From Telmatospirillum sp. (GTDB lineage Bacteria > Pseudomonadota > Alphaproteobacteria > Rhodospirillales > Magnetospirillaceae): a stretch of DNA of 64,000 bases. The stretch lies in contig JARLJB010000076.1 of NCBI GenBank assembly GCA_031291415.1, positions 1 through 64,000 of the forward strand, written 5' to 3'. The notes beneath the pieces are model-generated. The model was not told where the DNA came from, did no database searches, and saw only the letters and a list, made by a program, of their open reading frames with translations. A program made the translations under genes and the position numbers. This document shows, one piece after another, positions 55,005 through 64,000 of this stretch. How positions within the stretch are numbered: position 1 is the stretch's first letter; each line of letters begins with the position of its first letter.

Positions 55005-55728
55005 TGACAATCGCTATCACTCGAAGCATCCCGGCGAGTCCCGGCTCGACGCGAACCGTGAACCCCCTGACCTGCAGCGACTTGACGATCCATTCGGGCG
55101 AGAGCCTGAGCTTCCGGTACGAACTGATTCGCTGCTGCCAGACTGTAGCGCTTCGCTCGTGAAGAATATCGTGAACAGTAACGTGGTCGTCGGTGTACTC
55201 AAGAAAACAGGTAAGGATCCGATCGGCATCGCTTCGCACCGGAATAAAGCGTTCGTTGCCGTTTAGCGGCGTCGTGTAATCCCGAAAAGTGACGATGAAC
55301 CTACCGTCGGCGTGCAGCGAGTTGGCGATATCGGTGAACAGTTTCTCGACGGACCGGTGGTCCGGCAAATGTGTCAGCGTGTCGCCCATACACAGAATAA
55401 GGTCGACCTTCGTATCGAGATGCTTTTGAAAGGCACGCAAATCATCATCGATCGTTTGCACAGGCAGCCCGTCGACGTGATCCCGCAGTATTCCAAGCAA
55501 GATGGCTGACGTGTCGATAGCGACCACTGAGCAGCCGCGGCGAGCCAGAGGGACGGCATGCATGCCGAATCCGGCTCCGAGATCGACGGCGATCTGTCCG
55601 TTTGCTCGACCGGGACAAATAGCTTCGATTTCGGCTTCGCCGCGAGACATGGCAGCATCGTATCCGCCAGCCATCCAGAGGTAAATTGGGGCCAAATGGC
55701 TTGCATAATGTTCGGCAATATCGGTCAT
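54970..55728 (-). CDS. SAM-dependent methyltransferase between chemoreceptors
   Basis: A 252-residue class I methyltransferase. Motif I is AVDLGAGFGMHAVPLARRG near 47-65, followed by VVAIDTSAILLG and LCMGDTLTHLPD. The substrate is unknown; the motifs are those of small-molecule methyltransferases, not of CheR, whose N-terminal domain is absent. The final residues (VSGTGVSAGVPA) are encoded by the long inverted repeat, so the original C-terminus was replaced by the repeat. The ATG at 55728 is preferred over an upstream frame extension. Ribosome-binding site weak. Confidence 0.82.
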   Translation of the reverse strand: MTDIAEHYASHLAPIYLWMAGGYDAAMSRGEAEIEAICPGRANGQIAVDLGAGFGMHAVPLARRGCSVVAIDTSAILLGILRDHVDGLPVQTIDDDLRAFQKHLDTKVDLILCMGDTLTHLPDHRSVEKLFTDIANSLHADGRFIVTFRDYTTPLNGNERFIPVRSDADRILTCFLEYTDDHVTVHDILHERSATVWQQRISSYRKLRLSPEWIVKSLQVRGFTVRVEPGLAGMLRVIAIVSGTGVSAGVPA

Positions 55729-56101
55729 TATCTTGCATCCAGCGAAACATCTCGACACGGCATCAGAATACGGGCGTCGCCCTATTCAATTCGCAAAGAT
55801 GTCATTTTGCCATGCGACATCCCCAAATGGGAATGGTAGTGCGCCGGCATGTCTATTAAGACTCAATTGAAGAGTCCCCGACACAATTCTGTGTGGACTA
55901 TATCGGTGCATATTATTAAAATAAGCAACTTATTTAAACGATATGTTAATGAAAAACAATATAACTACTAATTACATTAAATATAAATGTGGTATGTGCC
56001 ACATATAGTTAATATTGTAAATGTAACGTATATTTTCGTTAGACTCTAAATAACAAAGACATTCCGCAATCGAATGCCGAAAGCCGGTTGGGAGGAAAAA
56101 C
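55729..56101. other. Divergent region with palindrome and AT-rich promoter
   Basis: A 373-nt gap, very AT-rich at about 55910-56045. It contains the fourth CCCCA-type palindrome (55821-55832) and must hold the promoter of the chemoreceptor at 56102 and of the methyltransferase. No gene seen. Confidence 0.55.
55821..55832. promoter_or_regulatory. CCCCA-AA-TGGGA palindrome, copy 4
   Basis: Reverse orientation of the motif with one mismatch at the last arm position. It is 93 nt from the methyltransferase start and about 270 nt upstream of the chemoreceptor start. Confidence 0.4.
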
Positions 56102-58201
56102 ATGCGACTCTTCGCTTCTCTGTCGATTCGATCTGTGCTCGGGCTCTTGGTCGGATTCATGGGGGTCTTGCTGGTCCTCATGAGTCTTTGGGTTCTTAGC
56201 GATGCATTCCGGATTTGGAATGAGACCAACCGCGTGACGTCCTCGACGGTGGCTAGCCGGTATCTGTTCAAGACGATGCTGGCCACCAGGATCGAACGGG
56301 GAGCCGAGATGACGGCGACTGCCAGCGAGGCGATAGCCGCCGGCGCGGTGGAAGACCGGATCGCTTCCTATCGGAAAATCTCTGAAGAGGGATATGGCGA
56401 GAGCATCGCGGCCCTGGACAAACTCGACATTCCTGGGTTGCCGGCAGTACTTGGTCGGTTGAAGTCGACGCATGAGGGGATGGCCGCGCTGAGACCGCGG
56501 ATCGACGGAGGCATCAAGAAGGCGATGGCCGAGCGCGATTCCGCCCTGGTCGGAGACGTCCCCAAGATCGCCGGCGCCTATCTCGATTCGCTTTATGCCA
56601 TTAGCGACACGGTCGAAGCTTCGTTAAAACTCGTCGATCCGGTGGTCGATCAGATCCTGGCGGTAAAGCGCAACGCCTGGGCAGTCCGAAACTATGCCGG
56701 AGCGGTCGCCGCGCAAATAGAAGGAACCGTGGCTCGCGGCACGGTCTGGGCGGCGCCCGATGTCGCGACTGCCACCGACAACTTTGGCCGGGCAACCTAT
56801 GCCTGGGCATTGGTCAAAGAGGCGGCGATGCGGGCCGACACGCCAAAAGCGCTGGTTACGGCAATTGAAAAGGGGGAGGGATATTTCACCGGACCATCGG
56901 CCGGTGAACGCCGGACATTGATCGACAAGCTCAGTGGTGGGACGCCGGTGTCCATTCCCATGGTGGAATTGCAGCAGCGTAACACGGCTGAACTCAACCT
57001 GGTCGTTGATGTCGCCAATGAAGCTTTGGATCAGATGGTGAACCGGGCCAGCGAGCGGCGCGGACATGCGACGACAGTCCTCGTGGTGAGTGGTCTTCTG
57101 TTGGCTGCCGCGGTGATTTTGACGGTGACGGGTTTCCTGGTGGCTTATCGCCGCGTCAGCGCGCCAATCCAGGAGATGACGGGGGCCATGCGGCGGTTGG
57201 CCGATCATGATCTGACGGTGGCAATTCCCGGTATCGGGCGAGCCGATGAAATCGGTGCCATGGCGACGGCCGTGCAGGTGTTCAAGGACAATGCCGTGCG
57301 CGCTGACCAACTGACGGTGGAACAGGAGGTCGAACGGGCGGCAAAGGAAGCCCGGGCCAAGGAGTTGGAAAGCATGGCCCATAATTTTGACCGCAGTATT
57401 TCCAGCGTTCTGGATACAGTGGGCGGAGCTCTGAGCGATCTGGAAAAGACGGCGCAGGCGATGTCGAACATTTCGCGTGAAACCAGCGAACAGGCGACCG
57501 CGGTGGCCGCCGCGTCGGACGAAGCATCGACCAGCGTGCAGACGGTCGCCAGCGCTGCCGAGGAACTGTCGGCGTCGATCGCCGAGATCGCCCGGCAGGT
57601 CGAGCAGTCGAGCCGGGTGTCGAGCGTTGCCTCGGAAGAGGCCGGCCACACTAATGAGATGGTCCTGGGGTTGGCGGAGACCTCGGCCCGGATCGGCGAT
57701 GTGGTGAAACTGATCAACGATATCGCCAGCCAGACCAATCTGCTGGCGCTGAACGCGACGATCGAGGCGGCCCGGGCCGGCGATGCCGGCAAGGGATTTG
57801 CCGTGGTGGCCGGCGAAGTGAAGAATCTCGCCAATCAGACGGCGCGGGCGACCGAGGAAATCGGCACGCAGATCGGCGCCGTGCAAAGCGCCACCAGCCA
57901 GGCGGTGACGGCGATCGGCAATATCGTCGGGCGCATTCACGAAATCAACGAGATCGCCGCCGCCATCGCGTCCGCCGTCGAAGAACAGTCGGCGGCAACC
58001 GCCGAGATCGCCCGCAACGTCCAACAGGCGGCATCCGGGACGCACGAGGTTTCTTCCAATATCAGCGGCGTGACGCGATCGGCGATCGAAACCGGTTCGG
58101 CCGCCGAGAAAGTGCTGGCATCGTCGCAGACGCTGTCACAAGGAACCGGACAAATGCGGCAGACCGTAACCGGGTTCCTGGAAGGCGTGCGTCGGGCGTA
58201 G
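56102..58201 (+). CDS. Methyl-accepting chemotaxis protein, tandem paralogue 2
   Basis: A 699-residue chemoreceptor starting MRLFASLSIRSVLGLLVG with the same layout as paralogue 1: helix at about 11-32, helical periplasmic domain, second helix at about 328-350, HAMP and signalling domain, ending VTGFLEGVRRA. GGGAGGAAAAAC precedes the ATG. The sensing domains of the two differ (for example SEAIAAGAVEDRIASYRK here), so they probably respond to related but different signals while sharing an almost identical output half. Confidence 0.95.
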   Translation: MRLFASLSIRSVLGLLVGFMGVLLVLMSLWVLSDAFRIWNETNRVTSSTVASRYLFKTMLATRIERGAEMTATASEAIAAGAVEDRIASYRKISEEGYGESIAALDKLDIPGLPAVLGRLKSTHEGMAALRPRIDGGIKKAMAERDSALVGDVPKIAGAYLDSLYAISDTVEASLKLVDPVVDQILAVKRNAWAVRNYAGAVAAQIEGTVARGTVWAAPDVATATDNFGRATYAWALVKEAAMRADTPKALVTAIEKGEGYFTGPSAGERRTLIDKLSGGTPVSIPMVELQQRNTAELNLVVDVANEALDQMVNRASERRGHATTVLVVSGLLLAAAVILTVTGFLVAYRRVSAPIQEMTGAMRRLADHDLTVAIPGIGRADEIGAMATAVQVFKDNAVRADQLTVEQEVERAAKEARAKELESMAHNFDRSISSVLDTVGGALSDLEKTAQAMSNISRETSEQATAVAAASDEASTSVQTVASAAEELSASIAEIARQVEQSSRVSSVASEEAGHTNEMVLGLAETSARIGDVVKLINDIASQTNLLALNATIEAARAGDAGKGFAVVAGEVKNLANQTARATEEIGTQIGAVQSATSQAVTAIGNIVGRIHEINEIAAAIASAVEEQSAATAEIARNVQQAASGTHEVSSNISGVTRSAIETGSAAEKVLASSQTLSQGTGQMRQTVTGFLEGVRRA
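57558..58190. repeat. Signalling-domain segment nearly identical to 54228-54860
   Basis: Partner of the segment in the upstream receptor. Few base differences are seen through the signalling hairpin and the C-terminal tail. Confidence 0.75.
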
Positions 58202-58225
58202 CGACCGTCGCTTGCGAAGGCACAA

Positions 58226-58260
58226 GTTCCGGCGAACGGCAGATCCCCGTCCGCCGGAAC
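58226..58260. terminator. Bidirectional hairpin between convergent chemoreceptors
   Basis: A 14-bp stem with one mismatch (GTTCCGGCGAACGG and its partner) and a 7-nt loop, in the 72-nt gap between two convergent receptor genes. No long T run on either side. Confidence 0.6.
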
Positions 58261-58273
58261 TTGCAGAGAACCT

Positions 58274-59959
58274 TCAGGCGGTCCTTACGCCAGCCAGGAA
58301 GGAGTCGACTTCTCCTCGCAGAGCGGTGGCATCTTGCGACAAATGGGCGGCCGAATCGAGGAGGCGGGTGGCGACCGCGCCGGTGTCGGAGACGGCCGCA
58401 TGCGCGGCCGTGACATTGTCGGAAACCTGCCGCGTGCCGCTCGCAGCCAAGTCGACGCTATTGGCGATTTCACGGGTCGCGGCGCCTTGCTCTTCGACAG
58501 CGGCGGCGATTGTCGCGGTAATCTCGTTCATCTTGCCAACCGTCTTGCCGATTCCGCGGATCGCCTCGACGGCCGAGTTGGTCATCGACTGGATTTCGCC
58601 GACCTTGTCGTGAATTTCTTCCGTGGCCTTGGCCGTCTGATTGGCGAGATTCTTCACCTCGCCGGCGACCACGGCAAATCCCTTGCCGGCCTCGCCAGCC
58701 CGTGCCGCCTCAATCGTCGCATTCAATGCCAGCAGATTGGTCTGGCTGGCGATTCCTGTGATCAACGCAACGATGTCGCCTATCCGTTTGGCGGAATCGG
58801 CCAAAGCCAGCATGGCCTCGTTGGTTCGATCCGCCTCGGAGACGGCACCCGACGCGATCTCGGACGATTCGCTGATCTGGCGGGCGATTTCGCTGATGGA
58901 GGAGGACAGCTCCTCGGTTGCCGACGCGACCGTGCCGACATTGACGCTGGTCTGAGTGGCCGCCGTAGCGGCTGCCTTGGTCTGCTGGTCGGCCTGGGAT
59001 GCCGACCGGGACACGTCATTGGCAGAGTTTTCTAATTCGCCGGCCGACAGAGCCATGCCGTCGACCACTTTTTTCACCGACTCCTCAAAGCTGTCGGCCA
59101 GTTTGTTCATCGCGTCCTGACGTTCTCGAGCAGCTTCGGCCTTCAGACGGTCCTGCTCGGCGCGCAGGGTTGCCGCTTCGAGCGATCGGTTTTTCAACAC
59201 GCCGATGGCATTGGCCAGGCTGCCAATTTCGTCGCGTCGCTCGCCGGCCGGAATGTCAACGGACAGATCGCCCTCGGCAATCCGATTGGTAACGCTGGTC
59301 AGCGAGAGAATCGGGCCGGCAATCCGTCGCCCCAGCCACCAGGCAAGACCAAAGGTGATGATAGCCAGAATTGCGACGCCGCCCAGAGTCCCGATCATGT
59401 TGGACGATGCGGCGTCATCGATGTCGTCGAGATAAATTCCCGAACTGACCGCCCATTTCCAAACGGGCGTCTGTTTGGAATAGGTGACCTTGCGCACTGG
59501 TGGCGTATTGGGAGCCTTCGGCCACATGTAATAGCTGAAACCGCCGCCGGCCTCGGCCATTTTCATTTGGTTGCGGGCGTAAAGGGTCCCGTTGACGTCC
59601 TTGTTGTCGATGGGACGCGTTCCCTCGAGAGCCTTGTTCATTCCATGGGCGACAACCACACCACTGTCATCGTAGGCACTGACATATTGATTGTCGTCGT
59701 AACGGATGGCCCGTAGCGCCTCCTTGGCCGCGTCCTTGGCCGCCGCTTCCGGCATTTCACCCTTGGTCGTCTTGGCTTCGTAGGCCTCGACGATCTTATC
59801 GGCAGCCTCGGCAACCACGCGGGCCCGGGCCTGCCGCTCCTCGAACGTAATGGTATTATTCGCCCTTACCGAAAAGAAACCCACGGCTGCCAATGAGGCG
59901 ACGGCAAGGAAGGGGATGACCAGGATGCGGCCGTTCAGGCCATGAAACGCTGCAACCAT
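58274..59959 (-). CDS. Methyl-accepting chemotaxis protein with single Cache domain
   Basis: A 561-residue chemoreceptor. A first membrane helix (about 11-30), a periplasmic sCache_2-type sensor (about 40-190, with AIRYDDNQYVSAYDDSGVVV and GFSYYMWPKA) and a second helix (about 190-212) precede HAMP and the signalling domain (tip [20 protein letters not shown]). It ends VDSFLAGVRTA. sCache_2 sensors of this class usually bind small organic acids or other carboxylates; the ligand is not known. It faces the paralogue at 56102 across the hairpin at 58226-58260. Confidence 0.95.
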   Translation of the reverse strand: MVAAFHGLNGRILVIPFLAVASLAAVGFFSVRANNTITFEERQARARVVAEAADKIVEAYEAKTTKGEMPEAAAKDAAKEALRAIRYDDNQYVSAYDDSGVVVAHGMNKALEGTRPIDNKDVNGTLYARNQMKMAEAGGGFSYYMWPKAPNTPPVRKVTYSKQTPVWKWAVSSGIYLDDIDDAASSNMIGTLGGVAILAIITFGLAWWLGRRIAGPILSLTSVTNRIAEGDLSVDIPAGERRDEIGSLANAIGVLKNRSLEAATLRAEQDRLKAEAARERQDAMNKLADSFEESVKKVVDGMALSAGELENSANDVSRSASQADQQTKAAATAATQTSVNVGTVASATEELSSSISEIARQISESSEIASGAVSEADRTNEAMLALADSAKRIGDIVALITGIASQTNLLALNATIEAARAGEAGKGFAVVAGEVKNLANQTAKATEEIHDKVGEIQSMTNSAVEAIRGIGKTVGKMNEITATIAAAVEEQGAATREIANSVDLAASGTRQVSDNVTAAHAAVSDTGAVATRLLDSAAHLSQDATALRGEVDSFLAGVRTA

Positions 59960-60083
59960 GACGTTCTTAGGCTCCTCCGCCCATGGGGCTATTCGCGCAG
60001 ATGAGCGATGACGGGAATCGGGGCGCTATTAATGGATGTAATAAGGAGAACGTCAAGCCGTTAACAATTGTGACACAATCACG

Positions 60084-62924
<2,841 letters not shown>

Positions 62925-63066
62925 GATTTTCCATAAAAATGAAAAGAACAGAACGAGATCATATGAAGGGGAAGATGGGGGCGTGAGGCGGCCGGGTCAA
63001 GCCGAAATGCCGGAAATCCTTTGGATCATGGAGATCGGGCCACTTTTCCGCGGCGCCGTCGAACGA

Positions 63067-63873
63067 TCAGTCGGGAAGATTGTTCTGGTCGACGTAGCGT
63101 AGCAGATGCTTTTCCAGCAGGGCCTCGAGCGCGCCGTTGTTGTCGAATTCGGCCAGTCGCCGGCTCAATGTCGAAAGAAGCGATATGCAGCGCGACTGAC
63201 GGCTGATAGCGATATGGATGTCCTGCTGCGAAATCGGTGGGTCAAGGGCGATGATGAGGGCGGTCATCTGGTGCGTTCGAAGATACGCCTCGCCGGCAAG
63301 TCGCCCAGTGACGAAATAGTCGATGTGGCGCCGCGCCAGTTTCTGAAAGTTCTCGGACAGATTGCCGGCTTGCTCGACCGTCAGCTGGTGGCGCCAATAG
63401 TCGTCGAAACCACCGCCAAAGGCGTCGCCCACGCTTATGCCGCCGCGCCTTGGCTTCAGGTCGGACCAACTGGTGAACGGAAACCGGTTGTCCCGACGGA
63501 CGAAAACGACGATCGGGTTGGGAAAGGCCCGATGGTCTGTAAACGACAGAAAAGATTCGCGTTCCGGTGTCTTACGGATTCCCGCCAACAAATCGATGCC
63601 GCCCTGTCTGGCTGTCGCCATGGCGCGTTTCCAGGGCAGGACAATAGGCCGGAGCGTGATCCCCGGAGGGATAATGGCCTCAAGGAGTTCGATGACCGCG
63701 CCGTCGTAACGGCCGCCGTCGACCTTCCATCCGACCGGCGGATAGAAGGGGTTCGTCGCGTAACGGAGTTCCTTGCAGGCGTCGCCATCGCTGTCGGCTG
63801 CCAGAGGCGCAACCGGAGCCGACAGATGCCAGGCGAACAGCACCGCGATAAAAACGACGGGCTGGCGGAACAT
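63067..63873 (-). CDS. Periplasmic amino-acid-type substrate-binding protein (SBP_bac_3)
   Basis: A 268-residue exported protein with signal peptide ([20 protein letters not shown]) and the SBP_bac_3 fold: [20 protein letters not shown] at the mature start, [32 protein letters not shown] and the C-terminal segment with AISRQ. Such orphan proteins bind amino acids or act as sensors. The ATG at 63873 is 13 nt after the stop of the partial gene and is chosen because it begins the signal peptide; an in-frame ATG at 63930 would overlap that gene. Paired with the upstream partial gene. Confidence 0.85.
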   Translation of the reverse strand: MFRQPVVFIAVLFAWHLSAPVAPLAADSDGDACKELRYATNPFYPPVGWKVDGGRYDGAVIELLEAIIPPGITLRPIVLPWKRAMATARQGGIDLLAGIRKTPERESFLSFTDHRAFPNPIVVFVRRDNRFPFTSWSDLKPRRGGISVGDAFGGGFDDYWRHQLTVEQAGNLSENFQKLARRHIDYFVTGRLAGEAYLRTHQMTALIIALDPPISQQDIHIAISRQSRCISLLSTLSRRLAEFDNNGALEALLEKHLLRYVDQNNLPD

Positions 63874-63886
63874 GCCATGAGAGCTT

Positions 63887-64000
63887 TTAGAGCTTTGGCG
63901 TAAACAAGCGGACCGTATCGAACTTTCCATCCTGAATTTGCCAATGGGCGAATGTTCCAGTGACGCCGCCGTGCGCGTCGAAAACATAGGGACCGGCAGC
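63887..64000 (-). CDS. 3' end of a branched-chain-amino-acid-type binding protein (partial)
   Basis: The minus strand at the window edge encodes 37 residues up to a TAA at 63887-63889, containing FDAHGGVTGTFAHWQIQDGK and ending RLFTPKL. This is the C-terminal pattern of Leu/Ile/Val-binding periplasmic proteins (ABC transporter family 4). The gene runs out of the window. It lies 13 nt before the SBP_bac_3 gene, so the two binding proteins may be cotranscribed. Confidence 0.7.
   Translation of the reverse strand, partial: AAGPYVFDAHGGVTGTFAHWQIQDGKFDTVRLFTPKL

Noticed and set aside
56624-58045. 473-codon minus-strand open frame
   Set aside because: Shadow of a chemoreceptor; a very similar shadow occurs at 53789-54715 opposite the paralogue, as expected from shared coding sequence.
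62925-63066. Possible SOS box (GTTC-N7-GTTC) before uvrA
   Set aside because: GTTC-like words occur near 62945 but not with the seven-base spacing required of the alphaproteobacterial LexA site.

Overview
The window is high-GC DNA from a motile, sensory-rich alphaproteobacterium, most likely of the Rhodospirillales (Rhodospirillaceae-like). That placement is an inference. It rests on a DUF4170 gene, a folate-dependent TrmFO, an HpnE-type squalene desaturase beside an NDUFAF6-like phytoene-synthase homologue, a short flagellin next to a TPR-glycosyltransferase, and chemoreceptors ending in a FLxGVRxA-type tail. I saw no rRNA, tRNA or CRISPR array.

Layout. (1) Positions 1-5.7 kb are an accessory island: AT-rich unknown genes, an HTH regulator overlapping a small unknown gene, a complete tyrosine integrase, a phage-type ASCH-like protein and the decayed remains of a HigBA toxin-antitoxin pair. 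(2) 5.7-17.6 kb is mixed metabolic and stress content: NAD-dependent epimerase, molybdate-type binding protein, class D beta-lactamase, a large unknown membrane protein with a PKD-like segment, a chemoreceptor, a methyltransferase/AraC-GyrI/hydrolase run and a sedolisin-family peptidase. (3) 17.7-34.7 kb is signalling: two tiny membrane proteins, a PAS-GGDEF-EAL protein, two GGDEF proteins, an HD-GYP protein with a degenerate receiver, a transmembrane chemoreceptor and a soluble FIST-chemoreceptor, interspersed with a transglutaminase, a cold-shock protein, OsmC and a FUSC transporter. (4) 35-40 kb holds a TPR-glycosyltransferase, flagellin, an SDR and a secreted glycosidase-like protein. (5) 40.3-43.8 kb is the complete NAD synthesis operon nadA-nadC-nadB. 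(6) 43.8-60 kb has five more chemoreceptors, two of them close paralogues flanking a methyltransferase, plus hpnE, the NDUFAF6-like gene, trmFO and a duplicated DUF4170 gene. (7) 60-64 kb has uvrA and two periplasmic binding proteins, the last cut by the window edge.

Taken together there are eight chemoreceptors and four c-di-GMP enzymes in 64 kb, with no cheA/cheW/cheY/cheB/cheR in the window, so the receptors must feed signalling clusters encoded elsewhere. A palindrome of the form CCCCA-TT-TGGGG occurs four times, always in gaps beside these signalling genes, and is the best candidate for an undescribed regulatory link. Three genes of 31-45 codons with good ribosome-binding sites, a partial gene at each window edge and the toxin-antitoxin remnants were read by eye from the nucleotide sequence.
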